Assembly: GCA_035048485.1 (NCBI GenBank)
Contig: CM068581.1
Span: 4,752,930 to 4,816,929 of the forward strand
From: Pteria penguin
Taxonomy: Eukaryota > Mollusca > Bivalvia > Pterioida > Pteriidae
Direction of reading: 5' to 3'
DNA length: 64,000 bases
Made by a program: the position numbers and the translations under genes. Shown here one piece after another: positions 36,269 through 64,000 of the stretch (positions within the stretch are counted from its first letter, which is position 1; each line of letters opens with the position of its first letter). Under the pieces are notes generated by a model. It did not search any database. It was not told the DNA's origin and saw only the letters and a program-made list of their open reading frames with translations.

Positions 36269-37055
36269 GGCCTATTATAAAAATAATCAATTGATAAATG
36301 AATATTCATAGTATGTGGTATCATTTCAATGTATTTTTTTAGTTATCAGTAACGTTACAGTCCTTGTAGATCTTGCTCCTAACCGCGTTTACCAACAGCT
36401 GAGCACATATCCGGATTTTCAAATCACCCTTTATCGTGTGAAGGTTTCAGCAAGAAGGTTACTTGTACTTTCGGTTTACCTACTGTATCGAAAATGGAAA
36501 GTTGAAAGTTGGTTGGTTGTAACTCAAAATCATATAAACATGTTACAGGCTAAATTTTAGTTCAGTTTTATTTTCATGATTGGCAGCAAGAGTTGCGTAA
36601 CTGTTACTGTACAGATATACACTTAGTGGCACTACTGCACTTCTAACATAGATACTCGAACTCGAGGGAGGCACTTACTTATCACTTACTTATTACTAGA
36701 GAAGACTAATAGCAATTAATGTGAGTGAGAAATCTGCCGGGTAAAACCCATTCGGACATCCTCGACCTTTTCCTGTGTAAAAAAAACTCGGACGTCACTC
36801 GTAGCCATTACTGAGAAATAGTTCCTATAGTTATAGACTCTTGCATTGTGTACCAGACAAATAGGTCAGTGCTTGGCAAGTAATGAAGACAGTAGAAGAT
36901 TTTCACAATTTAACAGACTTAAATTAAACAGTAATCTTGAACTGTTGCAGCGTTAATTACTTTCCTTGACACAGATTGTGTAATGGATTACATTTTACAT
37001 TGCTGATATAATTTACTCAGTACAATGCGGGAAACCAATTGATGCGCATGGAATC
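36269..37055. other. Intergenic sequence, nothing recognised
   Basis: Weak open frames only, with no family resemblance. Confidence 0.45.
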
Positions 37056-37757
37056 CAAGGCTTTTTTTTTCACTATTTTGGGAACATGGCCCATGGCGCT
37101 GGTTTTGGGAATTTCGCGAAATTTGGCTCCAAATTGGGAATTTTTTTTTAAATAAAATGTTTTAAATATCTATTAAATATGTTATATACTGCTATTAGAA
37201 TATAAAAGAAATAGATGCAATATATTATTGTAGCTTCTTTGATGCAGTAAATTTGAGTTTGAGATTGCAACAGTAGGTTGGGTAGTTTTGGTAGTGTTTG
37301 GTGTTTAGGAGCACTGCAAAATTATGGGCGTACATATATCCCATTCCCCCAGTCTATTGTGACTTTGTGTCTTATCAGTATCAAATAACTTTATTCTAGT
37401 TGATCACAGCAGGTATCAAATATTTACCACAGTTACATGTCATGGTCAGTTAATTTCCCTATACAAGTGCCTTTTGAGATATAGAAAGGAAAAGACCCAC
37501 ACTTTATTCAAACAATTGTGATATATACAGAGTGATTGTTGACACAGAATCCTTTATCTGACATCTGGACAGATTAAGCATGATTTCTAGCTGGTCTGTA
37601 GGATTTTCTGCCTGTTAAGACTGACGGTCCAATACTCTTCATGATTGGTACTCATGATTGGGAATTTCTTGGCCAAAATTGGGAAAAAAAGATACGATTT
37701 GCGATTCAGGGAATATAGCCGAATATCGGCCACAAAATACGCAGAAAAAAAGCCCTG
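37056..37757. mobile_element. hAT-like non-autonomous element, 5-bp target duplication
   Basis: The left end reads CAAGGCTTTTTTTTTCAC; the right end, inverted, reads CAGGGCTTTTTTTCTGCG; both continue to ATTTTG and GGCC. GAATC lies directly outside each end (37051-37055 and 37758-37762). No transposase frame is present. Confidence 0.75.
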
Positions 37758-38155
37758 GAATCGATGCAAGTCATTCCGCTGAGTGATGTCGGAGTCTTTT
37801 TACGTAGATTTAAGTAAAGGGTGAGGTTCTGAATGGGATAAAACCTAGTTACGACTGCAATGGAAGAGCTGTCCGTTGCAGTCATAACTAGGTAAAAGCA
37901 TACTGCAACATCAATTCCGTAGACTACGTAGTAGATCTAATTACTGATGTTAGTATGGTTTTACTCATGTATTCAGTATATTTCTCACTCAGATTAATGT
38001 TTATCATATAATTTGTTTATGTGTATTATCATTTTGTATATATATGTACACTAATACTTTATACTAAAGTGATTCCATTATAACCCAGGCCTGTTTGAGT
38101 ATATTTATGTATATATATGTGTGTGTACATGTTTTTTAAGCTGGTCCAGAACTTC

Positions 38156-54462
<16,307 letters not shown>

Positions 54463-54984
54463 TCTACAGCAGAGCTGTATAGTAAGGACTTGAAATGGAA
54501 AGCAAGATTATGAAATAGCTGGAAGAATGTACAAGGACTTCCAACACAATTGACTGCAAACCTATACATGGAAAAAAAGAATAAATTGAAAAAAGAAACT
54601 TTATTTTTTCCTTTATCAATAGTTTACAAATACATGTAAACAGAAATCATTGGCTTTGTCATAATATCCAACTTTCAATCTGTCTGTGAATATGCGACAA
54701 AATTTAATTTTATCAAGGATAAAACATCAGATCGGCAAACCAGGAGCCAGTTTTACTAATGACCTTACAAGAAATCTAAATTTTTACTCCGAATAATAAA
54801 ATGATTAATGTAATACTCTAAAAGAAATGTAGTTTTTGTTAAAAAATAAAAAACCCAAACAAGAAGTGTTTGCAAAACATGAATGTTCCCAGCAAAAACA
54901 AAGTTCAAAAAAACCCAAAATTTGGAAATGTTGGTCATAGTTCACAGTCAAGGTCATAAAATCAATGACCTTGGTGTAATTTGA
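54463..54984 (+). other. HINT2 3' UTR and polyadenylation signal
   Basis: A canonical AATAAA at 54580-54585 lies 118 bases after the stop codon and is followed by A- and T-rich sequence, making a probable 3' end near 54600. Beyond it nothing is recognised before the SINE. Confidence 0.7.
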
Positions 54985-55881
54985 TCAATTGATTGATTAT
55001 TGTTTTATGTCACTCCAGGATTATTTCACGTATATATGGTGACGGCATCTGCCTGATGCATCGCAAAGAAATTTTTACCTTTGCAACGGACCCACCTGAA
55101 GCAGTGAAGGAATTTTTACGGGCCACACCTAGATGACACGGGATCTCAGTTTTTACTGTCTCATCTAAAAGACAGAACACTGGTGTGTCCACAGCAAGAA
55201 TCAAACCCAGTGTTATATAATAGTTTTTCCTCATAGTAGTTCCCCCCCCCCCCCCCCAGAAAAATGGCTATATAGTATTTTTTTTTTCCCATGGCGGAAA
55301 CACTGCTACATAGTAGTCTTTCCCCTATAGTAGTTTTCCCCCTTATGTAACAGTTTGGAAATTATATACGTTCGTTTCTGTATCAATCAGATAACATTTG
55401 AAATACAAATGTATTATAGTAATAGCCTGTGGATCAAACCGATGGTGTTATGGTTAAGTGGTTTCTATATACTGTTAAGTGGGGGTTGAAGGGTATTTTT
55501 TAGTTATTTTTTTATTTATTCATTTACAGTCTTGCTTTTTATTATTTACCATAGTATGATATTTTCACCTATTATTTTCTTGTAAAAATTGTTGTTTACT
55601 CACACTCCTTGCACATTCAATTCTTAAATAAATTAAGACTGATGCTTTATATATATCACAATATCACTCATCATTTACAGAGTACATGATGAACATGAGA
55701 ATAACCCACCCAGGTTTCTATGATTTGCAATTTACGACAAAGCTTGTCTAGTTGCAGATGTTGTAAAACATGAACACAAGAATGCGATTGCCTTGTCCCT
55801 TACACATAGTATGAAAGATCTCAGCTCAAAGAATCTATATGTGAAGTTTCAAAGCTCTCCAAGGTCAAGGTCTCTAGTTAA

Positions 55882-57684
55882 ACAAGAGGCCCAAGTGGTC
55901 CTATATCGCTCACCTGAGTACCTAGATGATCAGTCATGCATGAAGGAAGAATTCATTTAGTTTTGCATTACTGTGACTAAGTCAACACAAATGTTGAAAA
56001 TTTGTCAAATTTTATTTCAGACTAGAATAAAAAACAACACTTTTTTGCACATCCATTCAGGTGATTTTGATATTAAGCATTTCCTTTGTCTCTGCAAGAT
56101 GTCATTCAGGGCAACAAGTTAGTCATTTTCTTAAGGTGGAGCCTTTTGTTGACTGATTTCAAGTCTGGGTCATGAACAACAATTGTTTCAAATATTGTCC
56201 AGATCTAACTTAAAATTGCCTAATTTCATATGTTGAGTGTTGAGAAACATCTAAAAACTTATTTAGATGTGTAAAGAAATAAAAAAAAAATTCTGACCAC
56301 AGCTGGATTTGAACCACTACTCTCCATATTTCAATTACCAAGTGGTAATGTACCATTGTGAGACCTACTTTTTAGACATGGTGGCATTATCTGTCAACCA
56401 ATTTGGATGAAATTTACCAAATTGATAGAGGACCTTTAGTACTTCATGTATTCCATGTTCATTTAAAATCTTTCATGTGGCATAACAGCAGAAGTGAAAC
56501 ATGTGATTGAATTGTTCCTATACACCCTCATTTGGAAGTCTTAAAAAATTCATAGAAAATCCAAAAATTGAGATATTGACAAAATTCTTTCAAAGTAACA
56601 TTCCTTACCATAATTATGATCACAATAGTCCATAAGAAATCATCATTATCAATTAACTAGGAAATATGACACTTTTCTGCATTGAAATCACCAAGTCCAA
56701 AGAAATGTCGAAAAAAAATTCTAAAATTTGATTTTGGAAGGGAACCAAGATGACAATACGTCTTCACTCATCCCTCTAGATCATTTCTATGCATTCTGTT
56801 TGTCTCTGTATACAGCCCGTATGAAAATTGCCTAATTTCATATGTTGAGTGTTGAGAAACATCTAAAAACTTATTTAGATGTGTAAAGAAATGAAAAAAA
56901 AAATTCTGACCACAGCTGGATTTGAACCACTACTCTCCATATTTCAATTACCAAGTGGTATATGTACCATTGTGAGACCTACTTTTTAGACATGGTGGCA
57001 TTAACTGTTAACCAATTTGGATGAAATTTACCAAATTGATGGAGGACTTTTAGTACTTCATGTATTCCATGTTTCATTAAAATCTTCCTTGTGGTTTTGT
57101 AGAAAAAGTTGAAAATGTGAAAAATGGCCAAACCCCCAACCAACCCCCCCCCTTTTTTTTTGGAAGTCTTAAATAATTCCAAAAAAATCCAAAAATTGAG
57201 ATCTGACAAAATTCTTTCACAATAATATTCCTTGCCACAATTATGATCACAATAGTCATTAAGAAATCATCAATATCAATTAACTGAAAAATGTGACACT
57301 TTTCTGCATTGAAATGACTAAGTCCAAAAACACGTCAAAAAAGCGTAAATTTCTATTTGACGGATCTTAACCCCGAACACAATTTTTAATAACTCATCTT
57401 TATAGAATGTTGAAATGCAATTAGTTTCCCCATATATGTACTGGTTCTGGAGAAAAAGATGTTTGAAGAGGGGTACCGTTTTGGGCACTTTTGGATCCAC
57501 CCCTGAGGGAATCTTGATCCCGAACACAATTTTAGTACATCATTTACACAATGTTTGATCCAAATCTGGAATGTAGTTCCAGAGAAGAAGTCGAAAATGT
57601 GAAAAAGTTAACGACGGACGGACGACGACGACGGACGGCGCACTATGACTATAGCTCACTTGAGCCTTAGGCTCAGGTGAGCTA
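55882..57684 (-). mobile_element. GCTCACCTGAG-family element, reversed
   Basis: It begins ACAAGAGGCCCAAGTGG and CTATATCGCTCACCTGAG, and ends with GACGGACGGACGACGACG and the hairpin AGCTCACTTGAGCC-TTA-GGCTCAGGTGAGCT. The body is the reverse of 38354-40934, including AACATCTAAAAACTTATTTA and GAACCACTACTCTCCATATT, which occur twice (near 56240-56340 and 56850-56950), an internal duplication. Confidence 0.85.
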
Positions 57685-57989
57685 AAAATCATTAAAAAGT
57701 GAAAAAAAAAATCTAATTTCTGGGGTTTTCTTTGTATTCCAATTCTTTCTTTGAAGAAAAAGCCCATCAAATCTCAATTTAACATACAATAGAGCAACCC
57801 CCTTTCCTTAATCTTAAAAACATTGAAATAAATTCTAAAATAAATTTAAGTATTCAGAATCAGCAACGCTTCTTAAGACACCCCTCAAGAACACTCTGCT
57901 GCATTAGATATTGATGAAATATTTTAACTGCGGCATTTTTTTGGTATTAATATGATTTATTTAAATCAAAATGACAGCATCTAATTATA

Positions 57990-59410
57990 ATATGAGGGGC
58001 AAAAATGAGTTAAGTCCCTTGTTTTGCAATGAAAATACTAAGTCCAAAAAGATGTAGAAAAACTTTAAAAAAAAAACTGATTTCAAAACTGAACCACATA
58101 TAACAAGACTTCTTTACACATACCTCTAGAACATTCCTACACATTCAGTTTGTCTCGGTATCCCCCCAGTCTGAAGAAGTTTATCAGAGGAGGGTACCCT
58201 CTTTGATCTACTTTTGCCTGTGGTGGCAACACCTGTCGACGGATCCTAACAAAGATGACCACATTTGTAGGGGACCTTGAGTACTTGATGCTTACCAAGT
58301 TTCATCAAATTCCATCAAGCGGTTCTGAAGAAGAAGTTCAAACTGTGAAATGTTTACAACCATTGTTCCACCCCCTTTTTCTTGAAAGTTTTAAAAAAAA
58401 CTCATAAAAAATCCAAAACATGAAATATTGAAAAAATTTCTTCGCAGTAGTATTTCTTACCATCAAAATGATCAAATTAAACTAAATTATTGCATCAATA
58501 TTTACTAAAAGAAAAAAATAACTCGTTTCTGTATTAAAATTATAAAGTCCAAAAAAACAAAAAAAAAAAAACGTTAAAATTTTATTTTGGAACGTAACCA
58601 AAAATAACGACACTTCTTAACACATCCCTCTAGATCAAACCTATACATTCGGTTTGGCTCTGTATGTCCCCAGTCTGAAGGAGAAGTTTGTCAAAGAGGG
58701 TACCCTCTTTGACCAACTTTTGACTGTGGTGGCACCACCTGTGGACGGATCCTGACAAAGATGACCAGATCTGTAGGGGACCTTGAGACCTTGAGTACTT
58801 GATGCATACCAATTTTCATCAAATTCCTTTCTGCGGTTCTGAAGAAAACGTTCAAACTGTGAAATGTTTACACCAATTGTCCCCCCCCCGCACTTTTTCT
58901 TGAAAGTCTGCAAATTTTCATAAAAAATCCAAAACATGAAATATTGAAAAAATTTCTTCCCAGTAGTATTTCTTACCATAAAAATTATCAAATTAAACCA
59001 AATTTTTGCATCAGTGTTTACTAAAAGAAAAAAATACCTCTTTTTTGCATTAAAATTACAAAGTCAAAAAAACGTCAAAAATTATTTATCGGATTTCAAC
59101 GATATGAACAAACTTGAGACATACTAGTACATCCTTCTAGATCACTCAGATGCCATTAGTTTTATAGTCCATACACTGGTTCTGGAGAAGATTTTCAAAG
59201 AGGGGTACCCTCTGAGATCTATTTTTAGCAAAGGTGGCGCCACCTGTAGAGGGATTTATACGAAATGAACAAACTTGGTAGAGGACCCCTAGTACTTCAT
59301 CCATACCAAGTTCCATGAAAATCCTTTAAGCGGTTCTGAAGAAGAAGTTGAAAATGTGAAAAGTTTATGGACGGACGACGGACGAAGAGTGATGACAATA
59401 GCTCACTTAT
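57990..59410 (-). mobile_element. Second reversed GCTCACCTGAG-family copy, partial
   Basis: It carries the GGTACCCTCTTTGA, GGTGGCACCACCTGTGGACG-like and GGTTCTGAAGAAGAAGTT words of the family and ends GGACGGACGACGGACG with AATAGCTCACTTATGG, a damaged end hairpin. The GGCCCAAGTGGGCC end is not seen. Confidence 0.7.
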
Positions 59411-60080
59411 GGTCCCAAATGAAAGGTCTCATCACAAGGAATCTATATGTGTATTTTCAAAGCCTTGCGCCATTTGGTACAAACGATGCAGTCGCAGACA
59501 GGTCAAAAACTAGATGCCTCCGAATTTATTCCGGGGGCATAAAAACGAACTTGTTTTTCTCTTTCCCGTTTGTATATATTGAGAATTCCCGAATTGAATA
59601 AAGATATCTCGAATGAGATTCTAGTAGATTTTTCTCTATTTTAAATATGTATATCTGCATTTGGAAAAGAGATTAAAACTGAAGACATTTCTATTTAAGA
59701 AAATGAGATATCTCTAAATTAATTGGATATATCTCCGTATCAAACGTTGAGATATCTCTATTTTAAATAGAAATCTATTTATTGTTAACAAGGTAACAAG
59801 CTGGATTTACGTATCTGTGAAAAGAAAATATGGAAATTAACATTGGGGGGAAAATTCACTATATAGTAGTTTTTCCCCGGGGGATGGCTATAAGAGGGGG
59901 AAATGGCTATATAGCCAAATTTCCCCCGGGGGATAAACTACTATATAGCCCTATATAGGGGGGACGGGGACTACCATATAGCCATTTTCCGGGCGGGGGG
60001 TGGCTAGGGGGAAGCTACTATATAACACCGGGACCTTTCGGTCACAACCGGAGCACCTCATCCACTGAGCCATGCCTGCT

Positions 60081-60469
60081 TAAGTGTTATTTGAAAGGGT
60101 TTTATTAGTGAAATAGCCATATATAAAATCTCTATCTCTCATGGGTTTTGAAATCTAGGTAAAAGGTCATGGTCAATGTAACAAGGTCAATGACTTTGGT
60201 GTAACTTAAAAGGGCTTTATTAGTGGTGTATGCATGCTAGATACATGTATAAAGTCTCTATCTTTCAAAAGGTGTGGTGAAGTTTAAAGTTCACAACGGA
60301 CAAACAAACGGGTCAAAAACAATACACCCCCGATCTACAGATCCGAGGTCATAAAAACCCAGAAACAATAAGCATATTTCGAGCAGTAATCAGTCATTTC
60401 TGAAAATATCTTTTATGTTGTCAGATACATGCATGTTCCTTAGTAGATAATAGATTGGCCTCCAGATAA
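60081..60469. other. Intergenic sequence, nothing recognised
   Basis: Contains AAGGTCAATGACTTTGGTGT, similar to a phrase just before the SINE at about 54955, a minor repeat. No gene signal. Confidence 0.5.
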
Positions 60470-61787
60470 TGAGGAGGTATCCAGTATCTCCAGGTTTTGA
60501 TAGTGTCTAGTCCATACCAGATCATCAGGAGGTAGCCAGTATCTCCAGGTTTTGATCGTGTCTAGTCCATGCCAGATCGTCAGGAGGTAGCCAGTATCTC
60601 CAGGTTTTGATCGTGTCTAGTCCATGCCAGATCATCAGGAGGTAGTCAGTATCTCCAGGTTTTGATCGTGTCTAGTCCATGCCAGATCATCAGGAGGTAG
60701 CCAGTATCTCCAGGTTTTGATCGTGTCTAGTCCATGCCAGATCATCAGGAGGTAGCCAGTATCTCCAGGTTTTGATCGTGTCTAGTCCATGCCAGATCAT
60801 CAGGAGGTAGCCAGTATCTCCAGGTTTTGATCGTGTCTAGTCTATGCCACATAATCAGGAGGTAGCCAGTATCTCCAGGTTTTGATCGTGTCTAGTCCAT
60901 GCCAGATCATCAGGAGGTAGCTAGTATCTCCAGGTTTTGATCGTGTCTAGTCCATACCAGATCATCAGGAGGTAGCCAGTATCTCCAGGTTTTCATCGTG
61001 TCTAGTCCATGCCAGATCATCAGGAGGTAGCACGTATCTCCAGGTTTTGATCGTGTCTAGTCCATGCCGGATCATCAGGAGGCAGCCAGCATCTCCAGGT
61101 TTTGATCGTGTCTAGTCCATGCCGGATCATCAGGAGGCAGCCAGCATCTCCAGGTTTTGATCGTGTCTAGTCCATGCCAGATCATCAGGAGGTAGCCAGT
61201 ATCTCCAGGTTTTGATCGTGTCTAGTCCATGCCAGATCATCAGGAGGTAGCCAGCATCTCCAGGTTTTGATCGTGTCTAGTCCATGCCAGATCATCAGGA
61301 GGTAGCCAGTATCTCCAGGTTTTGATCGTGTCTAATCCATGCCAGATCATCAGGAGGTAGCCAGTATCTCCAGGATTTGATCGTGTCTAGTCCATGCCAG
61401 ATCATCAGGAGGTAGCCAGTATCTCCAGGTTTTGATCGTGTCTAGTCCATGCCAGATCATCAGGAGGTAGCCAGCATCTCCAGGTTTTGATCGTGTCTAG
61501 TCCATACCAGATCATCAGGAGGTAGCCAGTATCTCCAGGTTTTGATCGTGTCTAGTCCATGCCAGATCATTAGGGGGTAGCCAGTATCTCCAGGTTTTGA
61601 TCGTGTCTAGTCTATGCCAGATAATCAGGAGGTAGCCAGTATCTCCAGGTTTTGATCGTGTCTAGTCCATACCAGATCATCAGGAGGTAGCCAGTATCTC
61701 CAGGTTTTGATCGTGTCTAGTCCATACCAGATAATCAGGAGGTAGCCAGTATCTCCAGGTTTTGATCGTGTCTAGTCCATACCAGTA
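60470..61787. repeat. 55-bp minisatellite, about 24 copies
   Basis: Unit words are GGTAGCCAGTATCTCCAGGT and TTTGATCGTGTCTAGTCCAT. Copies are very similar (CCAGTATC or CCAGCATC; CATGCC or CATACC). It is more GC-rich than the other arrays. Confidence 0.97.
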
Positions 61788-62039
61788 TAGCGTCCTGATT
61801 GGTCCGTGTCAGTATTAATATTCCCTCAGCAAACAAGATAAAATACAGAGTGACACCCACATGTACTGATTGAGGAAATGTTTTTGAATAAAGTGTAAAA
61901 CGAATTCCAAACATGGGACTGGACATTGATGCATTGAAATTACTTCTCTGATTTCTTTTGTTGCACTTTGCTACTTCTCCACACTGGAGTTTTCTGATGC
62001 TTCAGTCTGCCGTTGCAAAAAAATGTTAGTTTTCTGGCG
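61788..62039. other. Unique spacer between two arrays
   Basis: About 250 bases of non-repetitive sequence; nothing recognised. Confidence 0.5.
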
Positions 62040-62828
62040 TTTCACTCCTACTGTCCCACATGACAGTTTCTGGCGTTTCACTCCTACTGTCCAATATGAA
62101 AATTTTCTGGCAGTTCACCTCATCAGCTTTTTGGTGCATCATTCTCACTGCACCACATGAGAGTTTTCTAGTACTTCACTCTGCTACTGTATCACATGAC
62201 ATTTTCCTGGTGCCTCACTCTCACTGCACCACATCGGCACATGACAGTTTTCTGGTGCTTCACTCTGTCACTGCACCACATGACAGTTTTCTGGTGCCTC
62301 ACTCACTGCACCACATGAGTTTTCTAGTGTTTCACTCTGCTACTGCACCACATGACATTTTCCTGGTGCCTCACTCTCACTGCATCACGACAGTTTTCTG
62401 GTGCCTCACTCTCACTGCACCACATGACATTTTCCTGGTGCCTCACTCTCACTGCACCACATGACAGTTTTCTGGTGCTTCACTCTCACTGCACCACTTA
62501 AGTTTTCTGGTGCTTCACTCTGTCGCTGCACCACATGACAGTTCACTAGTGCTTCACTCTGCTACTGCATTACAAGACAGTTTTCTGGTGCCTCACTCTC
62601 ACTGCAGCACATGACAGTTTTCTGGTGCCTCACTCTCACTGCATCACATGGGAGTTTTCTGGTGCGTCACTCTCTCACTGTACCACACAAGTTTTCTGGT
62701 GCTTCACTCTCTCACTGTACCACACAAGTTTTCTGGTGCTTCACTCTGTCACTGCACCACACAACAGTTTTCTGGCAGTTCACTACTACTGCACCACATA
62801 ACAGTTTCTGGTGCTTCATTCTGTCACT
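62040..62828. repeat. Irregular ~37-bp minisatellite, about 20 copies
   Basis: CACATGACAGTTTTCTGGTG and CACTCTCACTGCAC recur at uneven spacing (about 33-60 bases) with frequent indels. It is less homogenised than its neighbours. Confidence 0.88.
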
Positions 62829-64000
62829 GATATCAGAATATTACAAACTCATATACAACACTGATTCAAACCGTTCTATATCAGTGATATCAGAACATTA
62901 AAAACTCAAATACTCAAACCAACTCAAACCATTCTATATCAGTGATATCAGAATATTACAAACTACTATACACAAACTGATTCAAACCGTTTTATATCAG
63001 TGATATCATAATATTACAAACTCATATACTCAAACCATTCTATATCAGTGATATCAGAATATTACAAACTCATATACTCCAACCATTCTATATCAGTGAT
63101 ATCAGAATATTACAAACTCAAATACTCAAACTGACTCAAATCATTCTATATCAGTGATATCAGAACATTACAAACTCCTATACTCAAACCAACTCAAATC
63201 ATTCTATATCAGTGATATCAGAATATTACAAACTCATATACTCAAACCATTCTATATCAGTGATATCAGAATATTACAAACTCATATACTCCAACCATTC
63301 TATATCAGTGATATCAGAATATTACAAACTCAAATACTCAAACTGACTCAAATCATTCTATATCAGTGATATCAGAATATTACAAACTCCTATACTCAAA
63401 CCATTCTATATCAGTGATATCAGAATATTACAAACTCATATACTCAAACTGACTCAAACCATTCTATATCAGTGATATCAGAATATTACAAACTCAAATA
63501 CTCAAACTGACTCAAATCATTCTATATCAGTGATATCAGAATATTAAAAACTCATATACTCAAACCATTTTATATCAATGATATCAGAACATTACAAACT
63601 CCTATACTCAAACCTGCTCAAACCATTCTATATCGGTGATATCAGAATATTACAAACTCCTATACTCAAACCATTCTTTATCAGTGATATCAGAACATTA
63701 CAAACTCATATACTCAAACCATTCTATATCAGTGATATCAAAATATTACAAACTCATATACTCAAACCATTCTATATCAGTGATATCAGAATATTACAAA
63801 CTCATATACTCAAACCATTCTATATCAGTGATATCAGAACATTACAAACTCATATACTCAAATCATTCTATATCAGTGATATCAGAACATTACAAACTCA
63901 TATACTCAAATCATTCTATATCGGTGATATCAGAATATTACAAACTCCTAGACTCAAACCAGGTCAAACTATTCTATATCGGTGATATCAGAATATTACA
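62829..64000. repeat. 48-bp minisatellite, about 24 copies, running off the window
   Basis: The unit contains ATATCAGTGATATCAGAATA and TTACAAACTCATATACTCAA; some copies carry an extra CTGACTCAAA block of about 10 bases. ATATCA-G-TGATAT is a perfect 13-base palindrome in nearly every unit. The array is cut by the window end. Confidence 0.95.

Larger units (their letters stand above)
55209..60029. mobile_element. 4.8-kb TIR element inserted in the SINE
   Basis: The ends are AGTGTTATATAATAG (55209-55223) and the inverted GGTGTTATATAGTAG (60015-60029). Beyond the short TIR both ends carry degenerate repeats of CTATATAGTAGTTTTTCCCC and CTATATAGCC words and long C or G runs. No transposase frame was recognised. 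The interior holds two GCTCACCTGAG-family copies. The target duplication is at most 2-3 bases and ambiguous. Confidence 0.7.
54985..60080 (-). mobile_element. tRNA-derived SINE split by a 4.8-kb insertion
   Basis: The tail and body (54985-55208, with TTATTTCACGTATATATGGT and CAGAACACTGGTGTG) match 35905-36165. The missing head lies at 60030-60080 and reads, on minus, GGCATGGCTCAGTGGATGAG (A box) and GGTTGTGACCGAAAGGTCC. Rejoining across the insertion restores the expected SINE order. Confidence 0.8.

Overview
This is eukaryotic nuclear DNA, most likely from a bivalve mollusc. The evidence is AT-rich sequence, genes split by canonical GT-AG introns, tRNA-derived SINEs with a tail seen in mollusc SINEs, and several copies of a dispersed repeat whose ends read TAGCTCACCTGAGC and GGCCCACTTGGGCCTCTTG, familiar from bivalve genomes (established knowledge; the species is not determined). 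There are no operons, no CRISPR array and no prokaryotic features. Very little of the window codes for protein. About 21 kb (roughly a third) is tandem repeat, and much of the rest is transposable elements, several nested in one another.

Layout. 1-12424 (+): the 3' end of an SLC22-type organic ion transporter. Its last three exons are at 1835-2016, 2536-2687 and 12295-12424, and its final 9.6-kb intron is over 90% minisatellite (62-bp, 33-bp and 26-bp units). 12425-16650: intergenic sequence with a foldback MITE. 16650-29365 (-): an unrecognised gene, tentatively three phase-compatible exons (28893-29365, 19422-19635, 17764-18078). Its last exon ends in diverged copies of a 16-residue repeat whose near-identical versions form the 48/49-bp array just beyond its stop codon. 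Its putative long intron holds a pogo-like DNA transposon (19947-22488, with TIRs and TA duplication) broken by a SINE and a frameshift, and a 117-bp satellite split by a LINE that was itself split by a Penelope-like retroelement with flanking pseudo-LTRs. 30000-38100: a reversed Penelope-like fragment, a 14-bp array inside a duplicated flank, an element with TIRs built from repeated short words, a SINE and a hAT-like element.

38156-54462 (+): a complete HINT2-like gene (mitochondrial histidine-triad nucleoside phosphoramidase) in five exons. Its introns contain two large minisatellites (39 bp and 51 bp), another hAT-like element, and three copies of the GCTCACCTGAG family, one carrying a 145-bp tandem repeat. 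54463-64000: a SINE split by a 4.8-kb TIR element that carries two more GCTCACCTGAG-family copies, then three adjoining minisatellites (55, ~37 and 48 bp), the last running off the window.

The two recognised genes act independently: one is a plasma-membrane solute carrier and the other a mitochondrial nucleotide hydrolase. Most long open frames in the window are by-products of tandem repeats whose unit is a multiple of 3, or whose unit lacks stop codons in all frames, and are not genes. I found no novel defence-like or enzymatic system. The most unusual content is the repeat biology and the uncharacterised minus-strand gene.
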